Below, piece by piece: positions 1 through 5,362 of a DNA stretch of 6,577 nt. Numbering within the stretch: the first letter of the stretch is position 1; each line of letters starts with the position of its first letter. The stretch covers positions 1 through 6,577 of the forward strand of contig CAIQJD010000009.1 in assembly GCA_903872005.1 (NCBI GenBank). Reading direction: 5' to 3'. This stretch comes from an uncultured bacterium. Its GTDB lineage: Bacteria > Chloroflexota > Anaerolineae > JACIWP01. A model generated the notes under the pieces. That model saw only the letters and a program-made list of their open reading frames with translations, was not told where the DNA came from and searched no databases. Both the position numbers and the translations under genes were made by a program.

Positions 1-47
1 CGCAGCGCGTACCCGATGCTCCACCATCCAAGTGAACGCATCAGCAC

Positions 48-55
48 AGAGGAGG
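48..55 (+). promoter_or_regulatory. Ribosome binding site supporting the GTG start at 63
   Basis: AGAGGAGG is a near-perfect anti-Shine-Dalgarno match, 7 nt before the GTG. It decides in favour of the non-ATG start over the ATG at 102. The remaining bases 1-47 hold no feature I can support. Frame 1 is open from base 1 to a TGA at 64-66 that would overlap the GTG, so an upstream gene could end here, but 21 codons are too few to claim it. Confidence 0.8.
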
Positions 56-62
56 CACTACC

Positions 63-590
63 GTGACCAACCAAACAGTCCTGGATGTTCTGACCCGCGC
101 CATGTTCAACGAACAGGATGGCTACAACTTTTACGTGGCAGCGGCCCAGCGCACCAATGACCCTAAGGGCAAGGCCATGTTCCAAAGCCTGGCCAACGAC
201 GAGACCGAGCATCTCACCATCCTCCAGAATGAGTATCAACTGGTCTCGGAAGGCAAAGCCTTCGCCGATCTGGCGACGGCGCGGCAGAAGTTGCCGGCTC
301 GCCCCGACCTGCAACTCTTCCCGGAGAAGGGCATCTTGCAGGACCTGCTCAAACAGGCGACGGGCGACGACGCCATCCTCAAAATCGCCCTCGACTTCGA
401 GCTGAAGGGCTATCAGATGTACGACGCCGCCGGCAAGAGCGCGTCGGACAAGAACGCCGCCGCGATCTTCGCCTACATGGCGAAGATGGAAGACTGGCAC
501 TATGAGCTGATCCAGAAGAGCATCAACTACCTGGCCGACAAAGGCATCTGGTTCTTCGACGAAATCGAACGGCCGCTATTCGAGGGGTGA
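63..590 (+). CDS. Stand-alone ferritin-like (rubrerythrin-type) di-iron protein
   Basis: This 175-residue protein is predicted to be a soluble four-helix-bundle di-iron protein, likely acting in iron or peroxide handling. A full ligand set is visible: E17 on helix A, E47xxH50 on helix B, E113 on helix C and E143xxH146 on helix D, in the order expected for the ferritin/rubrerythrin superfamily. There is no rubredoxin-like Cys4 knuckle, no signal peptide and no membrane segment. The GTG start is chosen because an AGAGGAGG ribosome site lies 7 nt upstream; the next in-frame ATG (102) would remove most of helix A. The C-terminus (ending RPLFEG) lacks an encapsulin-loading motif, so this protein is probably cytosolic, unlike the ferritin-like protein at 2751-3659. 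It is first in a same-strand series with rubrerythrin and rubredoxin. The exact activity (peroxidase, ferroxidase or other) cannot be fixed from sequence alone. Confidence 0.88.
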   Translation: MTNQTVLDVLTRAMFNEQDGYNFYVAAAQRTNDPKGKAMFQSLANDETEHLTILQNEYQLVSEGKAFADLATARQKLPARPDLQLFPEKGILQDLLKQATGDDAILKIALDFELKGYQMYDAAGKSASDKNAAAIFAYMAKMEDWHYELIQKSINYLADKGIWFFDEIERPLFEG

Positions 591-600
591 GCCAGCCGGC

Positions 601-629
601 TTCCCATCTCTGCGGGCGAACGATATAAA
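601..629 (+). promoter_or_regulatory. Weak candidate promoter upstream of rubrerythrin
   Basis: TTCCCA (601-606, 4 of 6 matches to TTGACA) and TATAAA (624-629, 5 of 6 to TATAAT) are separated by 17 nt in the 96-bp gap before the rubrerythrin gene. The -10 lies in a locally AT-richer patch of otherwise GC-rich DNA. The -35 is poor, so this is a suggestion only. It would let rubrerythrin and rubredoxin be expressed separately from the preceding ferritin-like gene. Confidence 0.25.
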
Positions 630-665
630 CCAACGGCGATCACAGACGAGAGAAAAGTTCAGAAT

Positions 666-672
666 GAGGAGG
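666..672 (+). promoter_or_regulatory. Ribosome binding site for rubrerythrin, unusually far from the start
   Basis: GAGGAGG lies 14 nt before the ATG at 687. An ATG at 674 sits only 1 nt from it but reads ATG-AGT-TAG and ends at once. An in-frame TGA at 675-677 prevents any extension of the rubrerythrin frame upstream, so 687 (or the ATG at 696, even further away) must be used. The long spacing may lower initiation efficiency. Confidence 0.6.
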
Positions 673-686
673 CATGAGTTAGACGT

Positions 687-1193
687 ATGCGGAAGATGAC
701 CAAAGCCAATTTGGAAGCAGCCTTCGCCGGCGAAAGCCAGGCCCACATGAAGTATGCTGCCTTCGCTGAGAAAGCGCGGCAGGAAGGCTTCCCCAACGTC
801 GGCCGGCTGTTCCAGGCCATTTCCTACGCCGAGCAGGTGCACGCCACCGGCCATCTGCGCACCCTGGATGGCGTCGGCAAGACGGCTGACAACCTGGAAG
901 CGGCCATCGGCGGCGAGACCTTCGAGGTCGAAGAGATGTACGCGGCGTACAAAGTCGTCGCAGAAGCGCAAGACGAGAAGAGCGCGCTGCGCAGCATCAA
1001 CTACGCGTTGGAGGCCGAGAAGATTCACGCTGTCATGTACGCCGATGCCAAGAAGAGCGTCTTGGCCGGCAAAGATGCCAGCATTGGCGCCGTCTATGTC
1101 TGCGACGTCTGCGGATACACCGGCTTCGGCGAAGCGCCGGATGCCTGCCCGGTCTGCAAAGCCAAGAAAGACAAGTTCAGCGTCTTCAAGTGA
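687..1193 (+). CDS. rbr: Rubrerythrin
   Basis: The 168-residue protein is a classical rubrerythrin, the cytosolic enzyme that reduces hydrogen peroxide to water in anaerobes using electrons from rubredoxin. The N-terminal four-helix bundle carries the expected ligands: E16, E49xxH52, the ExxE pair E80/E83 and E111xxH114. The C-terminal rubredoxin-like domain has C139xxC142 and C154xxC157 for a single Fe(SCys)4 site. Length and domain order match the short form of the family. ATG 687 is the furthest upstream start possible because of an in-frame stop at 675; many homologues begin at the equivalent of the MTKANL stretch, so the ATG at 696 is an alternative. A dedicated rubredoxin follows 36 bp downstream, the usual electron donor arrangement. 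No encapsulin-targeting peptide is seen at the C-terminus (ending FSVFK). Confidence 0.95.
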   Translation: MRKMTKANLEAAFAGESQAHMKYAAFAEKARQEGFPNVGRLFQAISYAEQVHATGHLRTLDGVGKTADNLEAAIGGETFEVEEMYAAYKVVAEAQDEKSALRSINYALEAEKIHAVMYADAKKSVLAGKDASIGAVYVCDVCGYTGFGEAPDACPVCKAKKDKFSVFK

Positions 1194-1229
1194 TCGGCGC
1201 GAACCCAAGCGCCGGCAAGGAGCACCAAC

Positions 1230-1391
1230 ATGAAAAAGTACGAGTGCCTGGCTTGTGGCTATATCTATGACCCGGCGGTAGGCGATCCCGATAACGGCAT
1301 CGCTCCTGGCACGCCCTTCGACAAATTGCCGGCGGACTGGGTCTGCCCGCAGTGTGGCGCTGGCAAGGACATGTTTGAGCCGGCCAGCTAA
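1230..1391 (+). CDS. Rubredoxin
   Basis: This 53-residue protein is a complete canonical rubredoxin, a small cytosolic one-electron carrier with one iron held by four cysteines. The two knuckles are C6-L-A-C9-G-Y and C39-P-Q-C42-G, with the conserved aromatic residues around them (Y4, Y11, Y13, F30, W37) and the conserved DPDNGI turn. AAGGAG lies 7 nt before the ATG, so the start is secure. It sits between rubrerythrin (a known electron acceptor of rubredoxin) and an NADH:rubredoxin-oxidoreductase-type flavoprotein (a known electron donor), so the partners on both sides are encoded next to it. A strong hairpin follows 18 nt after the stop. Confidence 0.96.
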   Translation: MKKYECLACGYIYDPAVGDPDNGIAPGTPFDKLPADWVCPQCGAGKDMFEPAS

Positions 1392-1409
1392 CGCGCCGGC
1401 CTCAACTTA

Positions 1410-1472
1410 CAGCGATCAGCGCCCAGCAGGCGATCCCTTGCCCGCTGGGCGTTGATTGCTGCTTCTCGTTTT
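1410..1472 (+). terminator. Strong 18-bp hairpin with imperfect T tail (attenuator or terminator candidate)
   Basis: The arms CAGCGATCAGCGCCCAGC (1410-1427) and GCTGGGCGTTGATTGCTG (1444-1461) pair over 18 bp with only two G-U wobbles. Inside, after one A/C mismatch, GGC/GCC adds three more pairs around an 8-nt loop. The 3' side runs into CTTCTCGTTTT, a broken T tract ending at 1472. The structure lies between the rubredoxin gene and the reductase gene. It could be a partly read-through intrinsic terminator reducing expression of the downstream cargo/encapsulin genes, or an mRNA-stabilising or processing hairpin protecting the upstream transcript. No convincing promoter is seen between it and the next gene. 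Confidence 0.5.
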
Positions 1473-1495
1473 ACACCTGGAAAGGAGCGCATGCG

Positions 1496-2716
1496 ATGCG
1501 TTTCGTGATTCTGGGGAATGGCGTCGCCGGCGTCACGGTCGCGCGTTATCTCGCGCGCGCCGGCTTGCCCGATACATCCATCGAAATCTACACCGATGAA
1601 CCCTTCCCGTACTATCCCAGACCCAAGCTGCCCGATTTCCTGGCCGGCGTCGTCTCGCAAACCGAGCTGATTCCGTACACCCCCGACTGGTACGCCGAAC
1701 GCGGCATTCAGGTGCATCTGAATGCTGGCGCCGCCGCGCTGGACGCTGCCGGCAAACGCCTGATTCTGGCTGACGGGAGCGCCGTCCCCTATGATCGTCT
1801 GCTCCTTGCCAACGGCGGGCGCTCCAACGTCCCCCCGATCCAGGGAGTGCACAAAGCCGGCGTCTTCACCTTGCGTAACCTGACCGACGCGCTCGCCATT
1901 CGCGCCCATGCGGCCAGAGCCGCCACGGCCGTCGTCATCGGCGGCGGCTTGCTGGGACTCGAAGCGGCGCGCGGCCTGAACCTCCTGGGACTGAAAGTCA
2001 CCATCGTCGAATTCTTCGCGCGCCTCTTGCCGCGCCAATTGGACGAGGCCGGCGCAGCCGTCCTGCAAAAGGCCATCGAAGCCCTGGGCATCGCGGTGGT
2101 GACCAATGCCGCCACGGAAGAATTGCTCGGCGCAGAACGCGTCGCCGGCGCGCGCCTGAAAGACGGCCGGCAACTCCCCGCCGACCTGGTGCTGATCTCG
2201 GCCGGCGTGCGCTCGAACGTGGAGTTCGCTGCAGCGGCCGGCCTCAAAGTCAATCGCGGCGTCGTGGTGGATGAAGCCATGCGCGCCAGCGAGCCGGACA
2301 TCTGGGCCGCCGGCGACGTGGCCGAATTTGCCGGCCGCGTCTGGGGCATCATCCCGGCGGCAGTGGAGCAAGCGCGAGTCGCCAGCGCCAATATGCTCGC
2401 CCCGGCCGGCGCCGGCGCGGCCGCCTACGTGGACATCGTGCCAGCGAATACCCTCAAGGTCCTGGGCATTGACCTGACATCTATCGGCAACGTCAACCCC
2501 GAAGGGGCCGGCTTCACCGAATTGCGCCGCGTCGACGCGGCCGCCGGCCGCTACGAGAAGCTGGTCCTGCGCGACGGCAAGATCGTTGGGGCGATCCTCT
2601 TGGGCAGCCAGACGCGCGTTGCCACAGTCTCCGAATTGATCAACCAAGGCGTCAACGTGACGGACGTAGCCGGCCGGCTCCTGGACGATGCCTTCGACCT
2701 GAAACAACTGCTCTAG
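1496..2716 (+). CDS. FAD/NAD(P)H-dependent oxidoreductase, probable NADH:rubredoxin oxidoreductase
   Basis: This 406-residue flavoprotein belongs to the two-dinucleotide-fold pyridine nucleotide-disulfide oxidoreductase superfamily. The N-terminal FAD Rossmann motif is G7-N-G9-V-A-G12. The NAD(P) fold motif is G149-G-G151-L-L-G154, followed by an acidic VE at about 171-172, which favours NADH. The second FAD contact motif is A-A-G-D around 271-274. I see no cysteine anywhere in the protein, so it cannot be a disulfide reductase. The C-terminal part (about 325-406) looks like the small domain found in rubredoxin reductases and NirB-type proteins, with a YEKLVLRDGKIVGAILLG stretch at 353-370. 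Expected role: passing NAD(P)H electrons to the rubredoxin encoded just upstream. AAAGGAG lies 8 nt before the ATG at 1496; the ATG at 1491 is out of frame. No encapsulin-loading peptide is visible. A ferredoxin or other acceptor remains possible. Confidence 0.88.
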   Translation: MRFVILGNGVAGVTVARYLARAGLPDTSIEIYTDEPFPYYPRPKLPDFLAGVVSQTELIPYTPDWYAERGIQVHLNAGAAALDAAGKRLILADGSAVPYDRLLLANGGRSNVPPIQGVHKAGVFTLRNLTDALAIRAHAARAATAVVIGGGLLGLEAARGLNLLGLKVTIVEFFARLLPRQLDEAGAAVLQKAIEALGIAVVTNAATEELLGAERVAGARLKDGRQLPADLVLISAGVRSNVEFAAAAGLKVNRGVVVDEAMRASEPDIWAAGDVAEFAGRVWGIIPAAVEQARVASANMLAPAGAGAAAYVDIVPANTLKVLGIDLTSIGNVNPEGAGFTELRRVDAAAGRYEKLVLRDGKIVGAILLGSQTRVATVSELINQGVNVTDVAGRLLDDAFDLKQLL

Positions 2717-2731
2717 ACCTGGCGTTGCCAT

Positions 2732-2739
2732 GAGGAGGT
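2732..2739 (+). promoter_or_regulatory. Ribosome binding site that sets the cargo gene start at 2751
   Basis: GAGGAGGT is a very strong Shine-Dalgarno sequence 11 nt before the ATG at 2751. An earlier in-frame ATG at 2730 would add seven residues (MRRWKSH), but that ATG precedes and is partly read through the ribosome site itself and has no site of its own upstream. The 2751 start is therefore preferred. Confidence 0.8.
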
Positions 2740-2750
2740 GGAAATCGCAC

Positions 2751-3659
2751 ATGGACAAAACGAGAGCCATCGAGCTACTGAGCCTGGACATGCAAGACGA
2801 GCATGCCGCTATCATGCAATACTTGACCCAAGCCTACGCCATCGGCGAGGGAGACTTGGCCTGCGAAATGGAGGCCATCGCGCGTGAAGAGATGCAGCAC
2901 TTCCGCTGGTTGGCCGAGACCATTGGCGCGTTGGGGGGCAAGCCAGACATGCGTCGCGGCAACGTCGTCTTCGGCGGGCCGCGCGTCGTCGCCATGCTGG
3001 GCGAAGATGTCAGCGCCGAAGAGCGCGCCATCGCCCAGTATCGCGCCCACATCGCCGAGCTGAACGACCCGGCCATCACCCTCACCTTGAACCGCATCAT
3101 CGCCGACGAAGACGCCCACCACGCCAAATTCGTCAAATTGCAGACAGAGCCGGACCCGGCGCTGGAAGTACGCATGGAATCCGCGCCGGCAGCCGAAATG
3201 CAGCACGTCGCCGGCTTCTTGCAAGAAGATGCCACCCACGAGTATACTGTCATCTTGCAATACTTGGCCCATGCGTTCGCGACGCCCCACTGCGAGGTGG
3301 AGCACGAAATGGAGCATGCCGCCATCGAAGAAATGCGCCATCTAGGCTGGCTGGCCGAGGAGATGGAAGGACTGGGCGGGCGCGTCGCCATGAATCACGA
3401 CGACCTGGCCCTGCCGGCCGGCACCGACTCCATGCTGGGCGCCGATATCGCCATCGAGAAGTCGGTAGCCGCCGAATACCGTCGCCAGGCGGCCGCATCT
3501 GATCCGGAGACCGCCAGGCTCTTCGAGCGGCTGGCCGGCGAAGAGGAACATCACATCCACGTCTTCAAGGGGCTGCTGACCCAAGCAGCGCCAGCGCACC
3601 CCGCGCCGACCCAACCGAAGCTCACCATAGGCAGCCTGCTGGGCAAGCAACAGAAATAG
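2751..3659 (+). CDS. Tandem double ferritin-like protein, predicted encapsulin cargo
   Basis: The 302-residue protein is an internal duplication of a ferritin-like four-helix bundle. Domain 1 (about 1-131) has E17, E47xxH50, E91 and E120xxH123. Domain 2 (about 150-277) has the matching E164, E194xxH197, E236 and E264xxH267, at a steady offset of 144-147 residues. Both halves thus keep a full di-iron ligand set. Strongly similar segments include MQYLTQAYA versus LQYLAHAFA and REEMQHFRWLAE versus IEEMRHLGWLAE. The C-terminus is a Pro/Ala-rich linker (about 279-289) followed by LTIGSLLG (291-298), which closely matches the LTVGSL-type loading peptide of known encapsulin cargo. The encapsulin gene starts 44 bp downstream. 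Expected role: ferroxidase, iron storage or peroxide reduction inside the shell. Single-domain encapsulated ferritins are about 100-130 residues; this fused form is unusual. Whether it mineralises iron is not shown by sequence. Confidence 0.9.
   Translation: MDKTRAIELLSLDMQDEHAAIMQYLTQAYAIGEGDLACEMEAIAREEMQHFRWLAETIGALGGKPDMRRGNVVFGGPRVVAMLGEDVSAEERAIAQYRAHIAELNDPAITLTLNRIIADEDAHHAKFVKLQTEPDPALEVRMESAPAAEMQHVAGFLQEDATHEYTVILQYLAHAFATPHCEVEHEMEHAAIEEMRHLGWLAEEMEGLGGRVAMNHDDLALPAGTDSMLGADIAIEKSVAAEYRRQAAASDPETARLFERLAGEEEHHIHVFKGLLTQAAPAHPAPTQPKLTIGSLLGKQQK
3621..3644 (+). other. Encapsulin cargo-loading peptide coding segment (LTIGSLLG)
   Basis: These codons encode residues 291-298 of the tandem ferritin-like protein, close to the C-terminus and after a flexible Pro/Ala linker. 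The pattern L-T-I/V-G-S-L is the well-known motif that docks cargo on the inner surface of family 1 encapsulin shells. None of the other proteins in the window ends in such a motif. Confidence 0.88.
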
Positions 3660-3703
3660 CGTAAGGAATCACCGAGCCACCAAGAGGAGGATCATAGATC
3701 ATC

Positions 3704-4480
3704 ATGGACGAGCTACTCATGCGTAACGCAGCGCCTCTCAGCGCCGAAACCTGGCACGCCATTGACGAAACGGTCGAGCATGTGGGGCGACAACAATTGG
3801 TCGGCCGGCGCTTCGTCAGCCTGGTCGGTCCCCTGGGCGCCGGCGCGCAAACGGTACCGACGGCCAAAGTCGAAGCCGGCGAAACCATCCGCGTCAGCGA
3901 GCGCCGCCTGCTGGAGTTCACGCCCCTGAGCCAGGACTTCATCATCGCCTACGAAGAACTGGTGGCCGCTCAACAATCGGGCCTCGGGCTGGACCTGGGG
4001 CCGGCGGCCATGGCGACGGCCGCGCTGGCCAAAGCCGAAGATGAGCTGCTCTTCGCCGGCCTCAAGGGCGCCAAAGGCGTCGCCTCCGCGCCCCTGGGCG
4101 AATGGGACAAGAGCGGCGGAGCCTTCGCCGCAGTCGCCGGCGCGCTGGAGAAGCTCATCGGCGCCGGCGTCTATGGCCCCTACGCCCTGGCGCTCAGCCC
4201 CGGCCTGTACACTCAGACCCAGCGCCTGATGGCCGATTCCGGCCTGCTGGAAATCCAACAAATCCGCGATCTGGTGGGCGGCAACGTCTACTTCTCGCCG
4301 GCGCTCAAGCCCAAAGAAGGCATTCTGGTTGCCAATGCCCCTTACAACCTGGATCTGGTGATCGCCCAGGACATGGTCGTGGCCTACACGGCCAATGTCG
4401 GCCTCGATCATAGCTTTCGGTTGATGGAGAAGCTGGCCCTGCGGGTCAAACGGCCGGCGGCCATCTGCGTGTTGAAATGA
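3704..4480 (+). CDS. enc: Family 1 encapsulin nanocompartment shell protein
   Basis: This 258-residue protein is a HK97-fold encapsulin (linocin M18-like) that should self-assemble into a closed protein shell around the cargo encoded just upstream. Recognisable family features run the full length: an N-terminal MDELLMRNAAPLS-type helix (1-13) that forms the cargo-docking region in homologues, GRRFVSLVGPLG (34-45), AKAEDELLFAG (109-119), VYGPYALALSPGLY (156-169) and the C-terminal RPAAICVL (250-257). The length suits the small T=1, 60-subunit class, though T number cannot be read from sequence. AGAGGAGG lies 13 nt before the ATG at 3704, and the family N-terminus supports this start over the ATG at 3719. 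There are only two tryptophans (W17, W134) and none near residues 80-100, so the flavin site reported for the Thermotoga maritima shell may be absent. A terminator follows the gene, making it the last gene of its unit. Confidence 0.96.
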   Translation: MDELLMRNAAPLSAETWHAIDETVEHVGRQQLVGRRFVSLVGPLGAGAQTVPTAKVEAGETIRVSERRLLEFTPLSQDFIIAYEELVAAQQSGLGLDLGPAAMATAALAKAEDELLFAGLKGAKGVASAPLGEWDKSGGAFAAVAGALEKLIGAGVYGPYALALSPGLYTQTQRLMADSGLLEIQQIRDLVGGNVYFSPALKPKEGILVANAPYNLDLVIAQDMVVAYTANVGLDHSFRLMEKLALRVKRPAAICVLK

Positions 4481-4506
4481 CGCCCAGCTAGGCTGACGAT
4501 GGACAG

Positions 4507-4545
4507 ACGGCCGCCGCTCTCTATGGGAGTGGCGGCCGTTCTTGC
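4507..4545 (+). terminator. Rho-independent terminator after the encapsulin gene
   Basis: ACGGCCGCC (4507-4515) pairs perfectly with GGCGGCCGT (4531-4539). The stem continues inward with a G-U pair and CTC/GAG around a short loop, giving about 13 bp. The downstream strand is moderately T-rich (TTCTTGCTGT), starting inside the 3' edge of the stem. It lies 26 nt after the encapsulin stop and upstream of a clear promoter for the next gene, so it separates the two transcription units. Confidence 0.75.
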
Positions 4546-4572
4546 TGTAAGCTCCAGGCGCAAAATTGGGAC

Positions 4573-4601
4573 TTGACAACTCCGCGAAAGGGTGGTACAA
4601 T
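4573..4601 (+). promoter_or_regulatory. Near-consensus sigma70-type promoter of the GntR regulator
   Basis: TTGACA (4573-4578) is a perfect -35 and TACAAT (4596-4601) is 5 of 6 for the -10, with an optimal 17-nt spacer. Transcription should begin near 4607-4609, only about 4-6 nt before the ATG at 4613. It is the best promoter in the window and drives the regulator and, by overlap, the methyltransferase gene. Confidence 0.8.
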
Positions 4602-4612
4602 CATCTTAAGTT

Positions 4613-5362
4613 ATGAATATCAGATATTTAGATAATCAGCAGAATACCGATGACCCGATGCAACCCTTCTCACCCAAGAGTACGATGGTCGCTGACCTCA
4701 TCCGTGAGCTGAACGTGAGAATATGGCGCGGCGACTTCAAGCCCGGCGCCTTCTTGCCGCCGCAGAAGGACCTGGCCGCGCAACTGGGCGTCAGCATCTC
4801 CACGGTACGCGAAGCCATCCAGGGATTGGTCGCGATGGGTCTGCTGGAATCGCGTCCCGGCAAGGGCACGTGGGTCCGCCCCGACGCACTGGATGGATTG
4901 GTATCTCCATCTGTCGTGCGAGCGCGTCTCGGCACGCTCAGCGCACGGATGGTCTACGAAACACGCACGGTGATCGAAGTCGGCCTGACGGAATTGGCCG
5001 CGGAGCGCGCCTCTGAAGAGGAAACGCAACGCATTGGCGCAGCCCTGGAGCAGATGAAGGCTCACGTCAACGACGAACAGACGTTCTTGCGAGCCGACCT
5101 GGAATTCCATCTGGCTGTGGCCGAAGCCAGCCACAATGACCTGCTCTATCAGCTCTATATCCTTTCGCGCAATCTGGTATCCGAAGTCATCGCGCAACTG
5201 GTTCAAGGCCAGACCGTACGAGAGGATTCTGTACGCTTGCAAGAAGATATCCTGCGATCCATCGCCAGCCGGCAGCCGGCCGCCGCGCGCCACGCCGCCC
5301 TGGCCCACATGCACTACATCCGGCCATTCTTTGAATCGCCGCCAGAAACGGAGTCGCCATGA
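4613..5362 (+). CDS. GntR family transcriptional regulator, FadR subfamily (FCD domain)
   Basis: The 249-residue protein is a ligand-responsive DNA-binding regulator. The winged helix-turn-helix spans about 25-90, with the GntR hallmarks LPPQKDLAAQLGVSISTVREAI (48-69) and G-L-L-E-S-R-P-G-K-G-T-W-V (76-88). The C-terminal helical FCD domain (about 112-240) keeps the metal-ligand positions D162 and H166 (ADLEFHLAVAEASHN) and H232. The usual third-position histidine (EHxxI motif) appears to be Q210 in RLQEDI, so metal binding may be altered. Start choice is uncertain: no candidate (4613, 4658, 4685) has a good ribosome site. I take 4613 because the promoter predicts a nearly leaderless transcript; however, the first 15 codons are AT-rich and unlike the rest, so 4658 is quite possible. 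Its TGA overlaps the ATG of the next gene, so it probably regulates that operon. Confidence 0.88.
   Translation: MNIRYLDNQQNTDDPMQPFSPKSTMVADLIRELNVRIWRGDFKPGAFLPPQKDLAAQLGVSISTVREAIQGLVAMGLLESRPGKGTWVRPDALDGLVSPSVVRARLGTLSARMVYETRTVIEVGLTELAAERASEEETQRIGAALEQMKAHVNDEQTFLRADLEFHLAVAEASHNDLLYQLYILSRNLVSEVIAQLVQGQTVREDSVRLQEDILRSIASRQPAAARHAALAHMHYIRPFFESPPETESP
4616..4628 (+). promoter_or_regulatory. AT-rich palindrome, candidate operator
   Basis: AATATC-A-GATATT is a perfect inverted repeat with 6-bp arms around one central base, lying about 8-20 bp downstream of the predicted transcription start. It sits in a conspicuous AT-rich patch (about 4605-4645) within GC-rich DNA. The position suits roadblock autorepression by the adjacent GntR-type protein. 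The sequence does not match a known FadR-type site that I can name, so the assignment is by position only. Confidence 0.3.

Noticed and set aside
1..66. Possible C-terminal tail of an upstream gene ending at TGA 64-66, overlapping the GTG start
   Set aside because: Only 21 codons are visible with no recognisable sequence; another frame also ends plausibly at 33-35, so neither can be supported.
674..682. Two-codon frame ATG-AGT-TAG just after the rubrerythrin ribosome site
   Set aside because: The 1-nt spacing from GAGGAGG makes initiation there unlikely; no evidence for a regulatory upstream frame.
1195..1214. Inverted repeat CGGCGC/GCGCCG with 8-nt loop between rubrerythrin and rubredoxin
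   Set aside because: Only 6 bp, no T tract, and it stops just short of the rubredoxin ribosome site without covering it; expected by chance in such GC-rich DNA.
1388..2815. 475-codon open frame on the - strand opposite the flavoprotein gene
   Set aside because: It mirrors the + strand gene, has no ribosome site or recognisable domain, and its composition (Gly/Ala/Asp/His rich) is typical of antisense frames in GC-rich DNA.
3713..4600. 295-codon open frame on the - strand opposite encapsulin
   Set aside because: Antisense shadow of a well-supported encapsulin gene; it also crosses the terminator and promoter on the + strand.
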